A stretch of DNA of 64,000 bases from the NCBI GenBank assembly GCA_030062745.1, contig CP099849.1, positions 17,840,144 through 17,904,143 of the forward strand. The letters run 5' to 3'. Positions 1-12,916 of the stretch are shown in pieces. The translations under genes and the position numbers were made by a program. Every line of letters starts with the position of its first letter. The first letter of the stretch is position 1. The stretch comes from Capitulum mitella (lineage: Eukaryota > Arthropoda > Thecostraca > Pollicipedomorpha > Pollicipedidae). The notes below the pieces were generated by a model. The model worked only from the letters and a program-made list of their open reading frames with translations, had not been told where the DNA came from and did not search any database.

Positions 1-567
1 TCAGTGGAATCGGTGCTCAACTGGTTCATAAGCAACTGTCTGAAGATAAATGCGCCAAAAACCGATTTTATTTTTCTTGGTGCCAAAGAAACTTTGGGAA
101 AACGTCTAGTTTCCAGTTCAGTTTTTCTGGCAGCTCATTTCAGGCCTCGGACACGATCAGAATGTTGGGAGTGACTGTGGACCAGTCCCTGACGTGGGAC
201 CGGCAAGTCCCCACTGTTGTGCGCCGGTACTACGGCATCCTCTTCCTTGAATATATATTGAAATCGCTTTACTACCACAGCCTTCATTCTGATCATTCAG
301 GTCCTTTCGTTCTCGCAAATCATCCACTGCTTGCCAGCCTGGGGCGGAACAGCCGACTGTCAACTAAATCGCATCCAAAAAGTTATCAGCTTTGCGGCTC
401 GGGTAGCGACCGGTGTACGGCCCCGCGATCACATCGCACCAGCCCTAAACTCGCTTCGTCGGTCAAGGATCGGCAAACTGGTCGTTGAACGCTGCTGCTT
501 GAAGGTGTGCCGCGTTCTCCAGGATGTCAACGCCACGGTGGCCGCACAACCCATGTTTGCACGCTAA
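1..567 (+). pseudogene. Non-LTR retrotransposon reverse transcriptase remnant (CR1/L2/Jockey-like)
   Basis: The C-terminal part of a LINE reverse transcriptase, cut by the left window edge and broken by frameshifts. Frame 1 opens with a stretch reading SVESVLNWFISNCLKINAPKT, the usual 'W...N.LkiN..KT' region after the catalytic core. A second frame from position 162 reads LGVTVDQSLTWDRQV, and a third from about 331 reads CPAWGG followed by the thumb-like segment RIQKVISFAARVATG and RDHIAPAL. The order of these motifs matches CR1/L2/Jockey-type elements. No single frame is open, so this is a dead copy. The exact clade is uncertain. Confidence 0.75.
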
Positions 568-3500
568 TGTGACCTGGCTGCACGCGATACCCGCCTGACG
601 CGCACGGAACGGTTGTTTTGTAGTACAAAATTTGCGAATAATACTGGTTTAAGTTGGCGTTCCATGTTGAAGGCTGTTATGACGCCATGCCTGCCCCTTA
701 CTCAATGGAGACAGTCATCTGCTTGCAGAGCTAGAACTTTGTCAACATTGCTGTAACCTAGTCTTTTGACGGAGACGCAAGATCAAACTTTTGGAGTATA
801 AAATGTTTTTTGGAGTGCATATTTTCTGGTGTTTTTCAACACCAAAAACAATACGTTTTCCAGTCTTGCTGGGCTTCCAGTATCTGTGAGTTTAGGGTGG
901 CAGTCCGCAGGTGGGGACCCAAGTTGAGAATTAAATTTGATCTGTTTGCTTTCTTCTCGGTATTAATGCGTTGTTCGTTTTTTTGCGTTATGCTTTCTAG
1001 CGGCGTTTTATTTATTGTACTTTTGTATGACGTGATGTCCTGAAAACTGCTCGCACGGATGGACACGAAATTAGTAAGCTTAACTAAACTGATCTAAATG
1101 TTACTAAACATGTAAAAGTAGCATGTATTCGCATTTTAGTACCACTTGACGTATGTTAGCCTGTGTCACCATTTTTTTGAAGGCTCTATATTGGCATCAT
1201 ATACATATTGTTCACATTGTTATTACAAACATTACGTATTGTTGATATCCGTAATGTTTGATATGCACGCAAAAAATGGGATACCCCAGGGGGTCAGATA
1301 TTAACTTTTCACGTGACATGTGATGGCAAGCCAGTCTGTAAGAGGAAGCAAGTGGCTTTGATCGAAGCCAGTATTCACCTGCAGCCATGCATTACGATGC
1401 ATTGTGCACAGTGCCCAGAAAAGACGGTATGTGTAATTAGATACAAGTGAGACCGTGTGTCGAGTCATCCTTCAGCTTGCAGAAAGACTTAGTGAGCGAC
1501 CGGAATAGATGAATCTTGCAGTTTTCATCACAGCATCGCTCAGGTCCTTAACGATTTGGCTGTCCGCCCATAATGTGTTCGCTTGCGGGTCTTTTATCCA
1601 TTTGACTATGCCAAGAATGCTGTTGGTACCCTTGGTCTTTTTTGTGTGTGTTTCGAGTCGTTCAGTAATGGCAACCGTTTATCGGCGAACGTCATGGGCG
1701 CGCTTGAATGATGCTTAAACATTCACTAAGTTGTAAAGAAATGCACAAAGGAAAATGAATGTGTTCTGTAGTATTTAAAAATGTCCGACTTTAAAGACGA
1801 ACGTTTGAGTGGCAAAAAGCTTTGCCTGTCATGCGCCCCACAAGAAGTCAGAAACTGGTTTTATTGGGGTAGGGGTGTTTATGATGCTTTTTTCAATTCA
1901 TGTGGCACAAACCGTATGTTTTGGCAGAATCGCTACGCTCTTGTTCATGAAAAAGAAAAAGGAAAAGAATAATGAAAGAAACGCTGATGATCGCGTAACG
2001 TTTGCATTGTTCGAGGCTATTGTTAGATACTTATCATGCTAATTATAGCTAGATTGGGGCATTTTTAGCCAGCTGAATAACATTTCGTCTGGGTGGGGTT
2101 CACCTGGTTGTATATTCAATGACACGGGTACTACTGGTGTGGAGTATTAGCTTTGTCAGCCGAAGAAGTTCGGAACCATGATATAAATGGTAAATTTATG
2201 TGGTTCAGTTATTTACTTTTCAGTTATTTATGTATCAGTTCAATTATTATTTGCTTTGATTTGAAACTGCCTGTTGGTAAACCTCTTGTACTTGAGACTT
2301 CGACCGGGCGATGGCAGCTTCGGTACTCGTGACATAGGAAACATTTGCTCTTCAGGAGTGGGAAAGAAACGTTAGATACTGAAAGACTGCTGCGGTGCGT
2401 TAGATAATCCTGGTATTTGGTTTGAGTGAGCTTGGTGTCGTTTGTGATTTCTTTCCGATCCTGCGAACGCCATCGCTTGCGTGAAAAGAATGTTATAGAA
2501 CAACAGCTGGTGACCGATAACTGGATACGGCTTTGGATGATACCGTAGTGTCTTTCGTGGTACTGTCATCACCGAAGGGCGTTGCTCTGAAATGTGGTTC
2601 CATCCTCTCCAGTATTCGCCATTTAAACACCTTTGAGTGTGGCCGAATGACCGCTGTCGTTGCTCGCCCCCTCCCCCTTCAGTCATGTGCAAAACTCACG
2701 TGGAAGAATGACGAAACAAATACGAGAGTGTAACCTTTTCTTTCCGCTACACAGCAATACCCTGTTTTACCGTTTTAAGTCGCAAAGTAACGTTAAAGGC
2801 AACCTCAAAGGAGTCTATGCCTTTTGGTTCTGGTTTTCATCAGATCTTATCAGACGTAACCTGAACGGTGTTTTTTTTATAGGCGCCCGGAAGAACTTCT
2901 GACGATGTAAAGAGCCTCATACTCCTGTTGTTACACCAGTCAGCGTTTCCGATTACATCGTGGCCTCAGAAATGTCAAAAAATGTCAGTGGCGTCGATTC
3001 ATGGTTTTAACCTTAGATGCCCATGCCCCGAAAGTTGACACCATGGGAGGTAGTGTATGGGTCGCAGCTGCAATAGCCAGCGTCGTAAGACGATCAGCAT
3101 CTGGTGGAAGGAACCAATCGACTACAATTATATTTTCGGTTTCGCTTTTAGCACGTACATTTCTAAATTCAACTAACGTATTGTTTACAAGATACCTGAT
3201 GATTCGACATTCCCAAAACACATTTGTAAACGGTTCTCAGCTAGTTTTACAAAAGCAGCATGCGCCCTTGCCTAACTGGCCAGTAATACTTAAAAAACAG
3301 TTGGTGGTCAGTATTCGGCTTACAGTCAAACAGGATTCGGATAAACAGTTGCCGGTTTAGGATTCGGCGTCCATGTGAAAATTCGAATTTATTTGTACAG
3401 CATTAACGATTTTACAACGGTTATCCCACACAGTAATGCTATCTTTCTTCTCCTCCCACTTCTTTATCTCCAAACAAATTGAATCTAGCTTTGCAGTCTC

Positions 3501-6500
3501 ACTGATGTTAGTTATGTACTCAACCTTGTTGAAGAAAATAATGCGCCACATTTTCGTCTCTCGTACTCACTCGCGTTTTTTTAAACAATGACGAGTTGAG
3601 GTTGAAAATGAATCGATTGACTGACCGTCAGTTTTTGTGTTGTCATTATCACTGTAATGTCTGGGTATTGGGTTATTCGCACAGAGCGGTTGGAACTGGG
3701 AAATGTATGATTTATGGTAGAAAATGGTTCATCTTCGGTTTTGCTTTTGGAAGCAGAATTTGAGTTCTTGATAATGTTTATATTTGCGTTTGATTGAGTG
3801 GTTTGTTGTCAGCTAATCTTGGAAACAATGGCATACGACAGTTCGCCATTTGGCAAAAGTCATTGTGATGCCTGGTGGGTAGCTCATTGCTATTGCCACC
3901 ACTGTATCTTAATCTCTATGTGATGCGTAACTTTCGAATAGATCCATGACAGTTTTTGTCGTTTCAGTGGACACTTGCCTGTTTTCGTGGTTGCATTCTG
4001 CTCAGGCGGGTGGAAGCTTAGCCAGGGCGTGTGATTCGGTGCTGGTGTGCCTTGCGTGTGGAGAGGCCAGACATGCGGGAATTATTGGGCTTTTTAACGG
4101 TGACCTCATCGTCATCATACCTGGAATCTTCGGCGAGTGCACACCAAAATCTCGGCGAATGCACACCATTCGCGGTCCGAACCGGGAGCAGCAAAGACGA
4201 GCAGTCCCACAGTGACCAGTCGACGCCAAGGTAATTGCTTGATGACGTAGTAGGCTAATGCTGCATGCGAGTACCAGGACTGACACCCGTATTTTCTGAA
4301 CCGGAAATCGAGAAGGCTGTTCGGTCTACGCAGCAAACTCTGTCTAGGCTATGGTCCTGACGCTACTCATTTCGGCCTGGTCTGGCCAAGTTTATGTGAA
4401 AACAACTCACCACGGCGCACGTTAATTCGGCCGCCCAGCTCTTTCGACGCGGTAGCGAAAAATCCAAAGTGGGAAAAAAATCCTGAGCATCTGAGCAGAC
4501 CACAAACCGCATTGTCGACCTGATGTACGGATTACAACACAGTCCACCTGATGTGGAGGTTGTTATAAGAGTGGAATGTCTGGTTCATGCACAAAGCGAA
4601 CGAAATTGTCCCCAGCAAGCCTGCTGATGTATGTCGTTCATGCTCTTTGTCCTTCCACCGCGGGCTCGGCGGCACTTTCCTTGATTGTTTCTCATGCCTG
4701 TCCGCGTGGCCGCATTTACCGTGGCTTCGGCGGCGTCACACAAGTGAATTGCAGGTTTCGGGCGACGGGTCTGGGTGAGCCTGCGTGGAGAACTACTTTG
4801 CCATTTCCGTTCTCGTGAGCTTTCCTGCATTACTTGCGCAAACACCTCAAACTATTCATGATATTCGTTGGTGATTCTTCGGGCTCTTTGTGAGAACTTG
4901 TACGACCATTTGCGTTTTTTTATTGTCTCTGTCTCATAGCTGTTTTCAAATGTATTGTACTGTCTTCCGTTTTGATGCTTCTCGTCGGTGCCCTATGCCT
5001 CCGGCTGGGGTCCTAGTCAGTTTTTGATCGCCCCACGAGCTGAGTGGTCGTGCGTAGCCTCCGACAAGCGCGCACTCAGCCTTTTTGAACTGAACGTATT
5101 ATTTGATGAGCTGACCACCTGGTGAGGAAGCCTGGATACAACGCAGTGGATGAGCGAAAGGCCAACCAAGTATACGTTTTTGGCTTTGGCGTTCCATAAT
5201 TAAGTGGATTAGGATGCAACTGCCGATCGAATACGGTGCAAGCCCGAGGTCCGGGCAAGCCAAGACTATTAACAGTGGGATAAGGGCATGGACAGGCACG
5301 CTCGGTGCAAACAAGCAAATGTGTTCTTACGTCGATGCGGCGATGTTTAGGTCTGTAAATACTTACCAACGCCACATATAGCATGCACTAAAGGTCACAA
5401 CGATCTCTCTCGTCCTGTCGGGCTACGGCACGGGCGCTCTGAGCCGAGCGAAACGAAGCAGAATGTTCCGCATGCATACCAGACTGACTGCAAAGCTCCC
5501 TCATAGCTGGAAGAAGCTGGTCGAAGCCCGACGGTTCCGGCTGGTTCATACCGTTGAGCCCTTGGGAGATGGGGATGTGTACATTTGTTCCAGTAATCTC
5601 GGGAATGGCGAGACGTGATAGCTTGCAGTTCGGCACATGCCACGAATGAAACATGGTGATTGGTATAAGCTTATTGCCACTTCGGTATGTTCCAGTAGTC
5701 CTCAGCAGTTAGTGTCGGAATGTGCCGATACCACGTATATTTCGAGTCAGTCGGGATTCACCGGCTTTGCTGTTGAAAGCAGGTCATGTTTGATGGCGGG
5801 TTGAAATAGGATGAAAATGTGTGTCCACCAGAAAGCGTGCTCATTTGCAACAAAGAGACGCCACGTTTAAACCCAGATCGTAGGAAGCAGCAGCAAGCTG
5901 CCATGTCTGAGATGAGGGGATAGGGAGGCGTCCTCATCAAATTTGAACAGCTAACCAAACGAACCAAACTCCATCCAGATGTGATGATTTGCAACCAAAG
6001 TCGTCACATGGTGGAAGGAGGTCGGAACATCCAGGTACGTATTCGTGGACAGCGGGGCGCGCGCTCATATTTTGATGTCCTCGGTATACTTCATGGTGTT
6101 ACTGTAAACCTAGGACTATCCACAGTGCATTGACTATTTGGCCCCGAGTCACAATGAAAAAGAATCTCTAGAAATGGCCAAATTTCACGAAATATGATAA
6201 CTCATGCTTCGCCATATCGGCAGTGTACATAATACTGACACGCTGTCAGACCTTCCGCATTTCAAATATCGTTTGAGTTGATTTTTAAAACTAAGACTAG
6301 AGCAGGTTTTGAGCAGAGTTGCAAAGAGTGGGTGAACAGCAACAAAAATACCGCTTGCTAGCTTCGGCTCGTGATGGTGATGCGATTCATCATCGTATCT
6401 GGTGTCATTGATCAGCTATTGAGATGAGTATCGCTCGCAATGGAATCTAGCTTTCATGCCCTGGGCTCTTTTGAGCAGACACGGTGTATGGTGTTGAAAA

Positions 6501-8040
6501 AGCTGTCAGGAACCGAGCGGCCAATCCTCGGTTTCATGACATGTTTGCTTTTTGTCGTTCATAAATGAGTTTCATGCCGAAGACAATGGTTTTCTGGATT
6601 CGAGACATGTTTTTTCTCTGCATATCTGCCTTATACCGCGAGGCAGTAATAGACCTGAAAGAGAACCAAAACTCCCATAGGCGAATTTTTTTGACGAATT
6701 TCGAGAAAATTCGTCAATTTGCCGGAAATTTTGGGCTCAAGAGACTTGGCGTCAGCATTTTCTGCACTGCCACCTCTTCTTTGGTAAATTCCAGGATCTG
6801 CTTTTGGCGTCATGGTCGTATCTCGATGCTCTTCAAACATATAGTGTGGCAATAAAACCAGCAGCAGGGTATCATCAAGTAGGCCTATGTGGGAGTGAAG
6901 CGCACGTGAGTGGGGATTGGCGGTAGGAACGGAAGCCCTTGGCGCAGCCGTTAACCCCGTCAGGTGTGGCCAGAGACGGCAGAAAAGGAGTAGGGGGCTG
7001 CGCTGCCACGGCTGCCCCAGTTGGGAGGAAGTTTACGTCCCAGTCTACGTACTATGATGACACGCCGTCCTTTTTTTGTCGTGTTTGGGACTTTGTGGAT
7101 ACGTTGTGACCACAGAAGTCGCGGTGGCACTTTCCTGCTGATATTGCGGTACTGTCGCCATGTAGTGTCATACGCACGTTCTCGTATGCGACCTCATGAC
7201 GACTTCTGCACACGGCGTGCGTTTGCGTATGCAGATTGCGTTGGCCGAAGTCGCTGCGTTCGAGACATTTGCGTTGTCATTCACGGCGTGCTTGAATGAA
7301 AGTTATTACCATACACGACGTTGTATCATTGTACTCGCGAGGTGCGTAGGCTTTGACAAAAAGTGCGTCGAAGGTGGCGTCGTGATAGGACCCATCAGGT
7401 CAAAGCCTGCGCCAAAGTAAGACCATCTGCGGGGGTTAGTTCTGTATTATACTGCGTCGCGCATGGAATGAAACCATAGTGTAATTTTCCCCGTCCTGTC
7501 TGAAAACGTTTCGGCGAGACACATGCCATTATCCGTGTAAGGCGTCCTGAATGGGATGGGTAAACTTCATGACACCTCTGAAGGACTATTAAAACAGTTG
7601 ACATGCACCTTTAGCTTAACTTAATACAACGTCTCAAAACTGCACGGGCGCTATGCGTTGTCAGGCTATTCACTGCAAAGGACTATCAGGTTTTTGGAAG
7701 ACAGTCGTGTTAGTGTTAGCCCGCAGTCTTCTTAATTTACGTGTTTTATCATCTAAATGCATCCACGGCGAGAACGTACCTTCGTATTATCGACCAGGGT
7801 TGGGAGATTGGTTTTTGTTCTTGGCGTTGGAACATAATTTTTGTTTTGGAGTACAAAATTTTGCAGACGGTAATACAACTAAAACCAGTAAAACCCAACT
7901 GGTTTTAGTTGGTATCCTTGGCGTTAGTCAGTACATCATACATGCTTCTTACGGAACGAAGACAGACTCATCTGCGTACAGAATTAGAAATTTGTCAGTG
8001 TGGTTAAAGTGCAGCCTTTTGAAGTAGGCACTAGACCATA
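568..8040. other. Long stretch without a recognisable gene
   Basis: About 7.5 kb in which I see no conserved protein, no exon chain with splice sites and no RNA gene. All ORFs are short (at most 124 codons) and lack family motifs. Positions about 790-870 resemble 11725-11810 (shared wording: cttttggag, a run of T and G, then 'ttgaacacca'), so part of the stretch is old dispersed repeat. The minus strand at 6631-6852 gives a peptide containing GGSAENADAKS and EPKISGKLTNF, which looks like the translation of a repeat rather than a gene. Confidence 0.5.
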
Positions 8041-8048
8041 CTTTTGGA
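8041..8048. repeat. Target-site duplication, left, of hAT copy 1
   Basis: cttttgga, identical to 11725-11732 on the other side of the element. The pre-insertion sequence was an AT-rich repeat also seen in diverged form near 791. Confidence 0.88.
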
Positions 8049-9240
8049 CATAGGTGGGCATCGTTACTAAAAAATGTAACTTCGTTACTCGTTACTCCGT
8101 TACTCAAAAAAGCCAGTCCGTTACTCGTTACTCCGTTACTCTGCCTTAAAAAGTAACGGAAGCTACCGTTACTCCGTTATTCCGTTACTTTTTTAAATGC
8201 AGTGAAAACCAAGCGAACGCGGGTTTTAAGTCTTTTATGCTGCTTTGTGGTTGTAAAACGCATTCCATATACAAAGGGAAGAAACAAAAAGCGCTTACCC
8301 AAAACACTCCGCTAGCTGCCCACTGCCCTCACCAGCCGTTGTAGAGTCGGCGGCGCCGGGACAACAGCCGCGGCGGGTATTCTACCACTGTGTTAGCCAC
8401 AATGTTCAAACCAACGAATTCCTGTTCATTGCCCGCGGCGCCGACGGAGCGGGAACAACCGGCGCTGGAGCGGACGCATGCAAATTGCGACAAACAGCGG
8501 ACATCTATCGACTGGGTTTGATCAACAATGCCTCTCGAAGTATCCGCCCTGAACATAATGGTCTCCGTTCAGAGCTCGTTTCGGTCTCGCGAACTTCTTG
8601 TTTTGTTTTGAAATTATGTGTGTGTATTAGTTTGTGTACGAGCGCGTGCGTGGAGGTAAGATTCCTGATACCCCGACGTTTTTTTAATACCAAACGACGA
8701 AGGACTCAAAAAAACATGACTGATATGGATTTTATTATCGTGAAATAAAAGACTAAAAAAAGTGCTTTAGTACTTCTTCAGCACCCTTGAAAAGACAAAT
8801 TAGCTATAAAAACATGGTCATACGTAAGATGCAACGGAGGATGTTAGCCGTTCACAAGTGGAACATTTTGGAACGATGACGTGACCTGACCTGACCCTTG
8901 TGAAAGGCCAAAATTGGTATCAATGAACTCGCTATTGTCTTACGGTTCAGTATGTGTCGCTTAAGTTCAGCTTTTCAGGGACAAGGTATTGTGTCTATTT
9001 ACCTAATTCCAAGGACGTGTTTTGACCTTTCATGGCGTCTGGTGGCCTCAAAATTGACCTGAGGTCAAAACTCTTGAATGTTTTCGTCTCGGTTTGACAA
9101 AACCTTTCCGCCGGTGTTTTCCTTTTTTCCGTGCGATATATGGGAGCCGAGATCCTGGGAGGTGCGGAAATCCGCGCTCCCCCTCCGGCCGGGCAAAGGG
9201 CATTCTGAGCCCGGCCGGAGACGGGTTAAAAACACTTCAT

Positions 9241-10634
9241 TTAACCCTATTCCCTGTGGGGGGGGGCAGATTCTGCTACCCGTGTCTTTTTGCTTGTCGC
9301 TCCCACACTGTTTGCCGCAGCGCCACAAGATTTTCTGGCATTTCATGGAATTGATACACACGTGTTTTGTCAACATTTAAAAAAAATCGGTCCCGCAGAG
9401 GCGGTTCCAAGCCCCCATTTTCGGCGGTAATGTGCTGTGCGTGAAGCTGCAAAGTTGTGCGGTTCACTATCGTGACATTCTGAGTAGAAATAAAGATCAC
9501 TGATTCATTTATATATTCATACACATCCTAAACAATGCGTATGCACACACATTTTCAGGCGAACGCACACGCAGGTACTGAAAAAATGGGGGAGCACACT
9601 ATTGTGCTTATGGTGCCCTCCCAATTTTGTTTACCTGGATCCACCTCTGCGCTACATATAAACTTAAACTGGCTTGCTAGTTGTACATCTGATGTTTATA
9701 TCAGCCAAAACAAACAAAAACAAAGGAAATTTCTTATTTCAAAAATCACCCTTCTTGCCCTCCCTGGAACTGCCTATGGTTTTCTATTTTAAATTTCAGC
9801 TTTCGGTATGTAAAAGACTTGGACATTCCAAGCTGAAGCGTGTTATTCCCATGAAAATTGGTTGGTAAACACGGCCGCAGTGACCTTTCAAAAATGCCGA
9901 AATTTTGGAGTTTGTTTGCCCCCACGCCCTATTTTCGCAATTTTTGAATTTTTGGGGTCCGGAATTGGAGATCTTGTTGAAACATATTAAATGGCATTCA
10001 TCCCATCAACATTGGACGAATGCATCTCGAGATCGCTGGAAGCGCGGGGAGGGGAGGGGGCAGAATTGGTAATCTTCACCTTTCGGCCAGTGCATATTTT
10101 TCGAAGGTGCAAAAGTGGCAACGGCTCATATCATGTTTGAGTTTGGGTCCTCACTTCTGCGTCTACAAAAAATAATGTGTCAGCCGAAAGGTGTTTCGGC
10201 CAGTTGATATTTTTTTAAAAAATATCAACTGAACGCAGGAGTGGTAACTCGAATCGCAGGGACAATGTAGCCTGTCCTCCAAGTTAAAAATGATTTAACC
10301 TAACCTAACCTAAAACCTACTGTATGGTTGCAGGGATTGCCCTAGATGGGCATGTAAAACTAATTTTTTGTTAGGTTCAATTTGCCTGTTTTTTTTTTGG
10401 TTTGGTTAGCTCGTATCGGCTAAAGGCAAACATGTGTCAACTGAATCAAAATTCAAGAGTTACCTGACCAAGTCAGTTTACACATCCAGTAGGGGCCAGT
10501 GCTTAGAAAAATACCTGAATGGGCTAAATTGTTCACACAACTTGTGTTGCCACTTCCGCGTCTCCAAAAATTACGCGTAAGCGTCGGCCGAAAGGTAGAT
10601 TACCGCAGATCTGCCCCCCCCCCCAGGGTAATGT
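9241..10634. mobile_element. Possible piggyBac-like MITE nested inside hAT copy 1
   Basis: Position 9241 begins TTTAACCCTATTCCCTG followed by a nine-G tract and CAGATTCTGC. This closely resembles the termini of the TTAA-type MITEs elsewhere in the window. Near 10600-10634 the mirror image appears: GCAGATCTGC, a long C tract and CAGGGTAA. The right end has lost part of the terminal GGGTTAA. A second TTAA-type end, GACGGGTTAA, sits just to the left at about 9224-9233. The same structure is present in the other hAT copy. Boundaries are tentative. Confidence 0.4.
10295..10314. repeat. Short CCTAA (TTAGG-type) run
   Basis: About four CCTAA units in a row inside hAT copy 1. TTAGG is the telomere repeat of many arthropods, but four units are too few to show a telomeric origin. 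The same run is in copy 2 at 33788-33807. Confidence 0.6.
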
Positions 10635-10723
10635 GAATCTCACTGCCTGCAGAGAATATGGTTAAGGCAAATAGTTCAAGCAATAGTCGACAAGCTTCAT
10701 AATTATGCTTCACTACTGACAAC

Positions 10724-11023
10724 TTATTGTGCACATTCTGTTCTCACCTGGAAATACTGTACATAATGCTTCCTCTTGATATGTGCCTTTAGGTTTGAAA
10801 GGCCACTCTTGTGACCCTTGATTATAACCTCTTTCGGTCGGCACAGGACATACGTAAAAATGACGTTTTTCCCCTCCTCCTTAAACTCAAAGTACGTTTC
10901 TAGATGTTGCCATGGGTGACCCAGACCGGGCTCGTCCTCTGCCTCCGAAGCTGAGGCACCATCGGACTCGGAGTCAAGGTTTTCGACCTCCAGTGGCGGC
11001 GTAAAGACGCCTTGATGGGACAT
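10724..11023 (-). CDS. BED-finger-like ORF of hAT copy 1 (99 aa)
   Basis: Intact ORF from ATG at 11023 to TAA. The N-terminal half is acidic and serine-rich (DSESDGASASEAEDEPG). The C-terminal half has the layout of a BED-type zinc finger as found at the N-terminus of hAT transposases: hydrophobic strand, YVLC, then SNLKAHIKRKH carrying the two histidines. The first cysteine of the expected CxxC is a tyrosine, so zinc binding may be impaired. It matches the 33045-33344 ORF at all but about seven positions. It could be a first exon of a lost transposase gene or a stand-alone DNA-binding peptide; which one cannot be told from sequence. Confidence 0.55.
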   Translation of the reverse strand: MSHQGVFTPPLEVENLDSESDGASASEAEDEPGLGHPWQHLETYFEFKEEGKNVIFTYVLCRPKEVIIKGHKSGLSNLKAHIKRKHYVQYFQVRTECAQ

Positions 11024-11724
11024 TTTAGTGTCAGGTAGTTAAAATTTCAGGCCAGTCAAGAATCAATCACTATTCCATCACCCCATGGATATCACAGATC
11101 CAAGGCCATGGCGGCAGTAATCATGTGCTCAACAGCCTTGAGTGATCTTGGCGGGGAACCGTGTGGCGGTGGTAAGCAATCCGTGACTAACTTGAGACAA
11201 CATTGAAAACTGCCGTCAGCTGGCTGTTCCAGTATAAATGAAAATAACTTTGATATCTTTAGCCTGAAAAATGACGACTGGTTAATTTATAATTTTAAGT
11301 CATATCAAACTTAGGCATAATTCAATACTTTTGTCCCAAAAGAGACCAAAGTCAGCTGGCCTTTATACTGAACCATTGCCGCCAGCTTGCCGTCAACGTT
11401 TATCAGCTGACGAATATTGTCAACAAGTCTACTCCGCGATTGTCAGCTGAGTGCGCGCCCAGCCGCGCTTGTATCGCCGCACGCTATTGGGTGTTGGCTA
11501 TTCAAGTAGCCAATGGCGTGTGCCGATGCATGTAAGAAGTTTAAAAAGTAACTGAGTAACGGAGTAACGGACCAAAAAGTAACGGAGTAACGGACCACAA
11601 AAGTAACTTCCGTTACTCAGTCCGTTACAGTGAAATAAAAGTAACGGGTCCGTTACTCCGTTACTCAAAAAAGTAATTTCGTTAGTAATGGAGTAACGGA
11701 GTAACGGACCAGTGCCCACCTATG

Positions 11725-11732
11725 CTTTTGGA
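11725..11732. repeat. Target-site duplication, right, of hAT copy 1
   Basis: cttttgga, identical to 8041-8048; the 8-bp length fits the hAT superfamily. Confidence 0.88.
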
Positions 11733-12751
11733 GCATGAAATGTTTTTGGAACACATATTTTTGATGTTCTTGAACACCAGAAATCAGCACATTTTTCAAC
11801 CTTGTTCTCGGCAGCTCGCATCACGAAACAAGATAGTCCACTCCATGACGCAAGTCGAGGAAGAGAACGGTGACGTTACAGAGAACCTCATTGCTACGCT
11901 TCTGCTCTGGTTTCATGAGTCTCAACCATTCATTTTTTGCTGAGGCAAATTCGGGTCGGTATGAAGCCGTATTTATAACGGCAGCATCAAAATACCAAGG
12001 AGAATTACAGCAGTTAACGTTGGCATAGCAGTGGTATGTGTTTGCTATAAGGTTGCATATTTCGCTGTGGCTCAAAGGCAGGTGCTCGTCCTGAATTACT
12101 CTGGCACCCTCCCTTTTTGGACTCATTTACGTGTTTCTGATTTCCAGATAATTCCGTAGTTTTACGGGCAGTTTTGGACTCAGCCGACCCAGCGCCCCAC
12201 TGCTCCATGCCTCCCAAAGTCGTGGGTCCGCGCCTTGTAGGCACTTGGGAAATCACTGTGTACACGCTAAGCCACTTAATTAGAAGCGATGTGCACGCAG
12301 TTAGGTATTTACCTTCGTTTTTACCCCTTTTTATCTCGTCCTCCATATACTATTTGACGTAGGGCTATTTAGCCATGTTTCGTTTACGCGTACGCCCTAC
12401 GTATGTGAGATGAATAAATAGTAAATAAAGATGTGGTGTATAATCGCTGGTTCTGGGCGCAAAATGACCTCAGTAGTCGGCGCGCCCGAAAACACCAGTA
12501 AATAACAACAATAAATCGCTGGCTCGCCTTTGCTGGTGGGCATGCCATCGGCTGCAGTTTCCAGGTTGACTCTGTTGACGCTGTCGGCTGCCGAGGCAGG
12601 CGCCGGAAATCGGTCAGTCACCGCCCGCGAACCCGGCCCACGGCGCCCCGACGCGTCCGCCGAACGTGCCCGGTGTCGGCCGTATCAGCCGGACGCAGGA
12701 CTTGGCGGGCTGCGGGACTGCCGTCCGTGACGCTGCGCCGTGCGTCCCCAG
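11733..12751. other. Sequence between hAT copy 1 and the first visible DEF8 exon
   Basis: About 1 kb, AT-rich until 12400 and then GC-rich. It ends in a good 3' splice site (gcgtccccag at 12742-12751). It is most likely DEF8 intron. I looked for the missing first half of the C1 finger (CxxC followed by IWG) and did not find it here. Confidence 0.5.
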
Positions 12752-12916
12752 GCTGCGGGGTGCTGGTCCACGCCGGCTGCGTGGCGGACATCCGGCGCGT
12801 GTGCGCCGTGCAGCGCGCCAAGCTGGAGCCGGCCTACAGCCTGCGCATCTGCCCGGAACGGGGCCTCGCCGGGCAGCGGTTCAAGTGCGCCGACTGCGCC
12901 AGATTCGTCCTGCCCG
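12752..12916 (+). CDS. DEF8: DEF8 exon A (end of C1 finger)
   Basis: Acceptor gtccccag, donor CCCG|GTCAGT. Encodes CGVLVHAGC, then NICPETGL-like wording (SLRICPERGLAG) and CADC. The first codon is completed by the preceding, unseen exon; the exon ends in phase 1. Confidence 0.8.

Larger units (their letters stand above)
8049..11724 (-). mobile_element. Non-autonomous hAT transposon, copy 1 (3676 bp)
   Basis: Terminal inverted repeats CATAGGTGGGCA at 8049 and TGCCCACCTATG ending at 11724. They are flanked by a perfect 8-bp target duplication, cttttgga, at 8041-8048 and 11725-11732; 8-bp duplications are diagnostic of hAT. Both subterminal regions carry dense repeats of GTTACTCC / GGAGTAAC, likely transposase binding sites. 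The only conserved ORF is a 99-codon BED-like finger on the minus strand. No DDE/hATC transposase body is present, so the element is probably mobilised in trans. It is nearly identical to the inverted copy at 32320-36052. The strand given follows the internal ORF. Confidence 0.9.
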
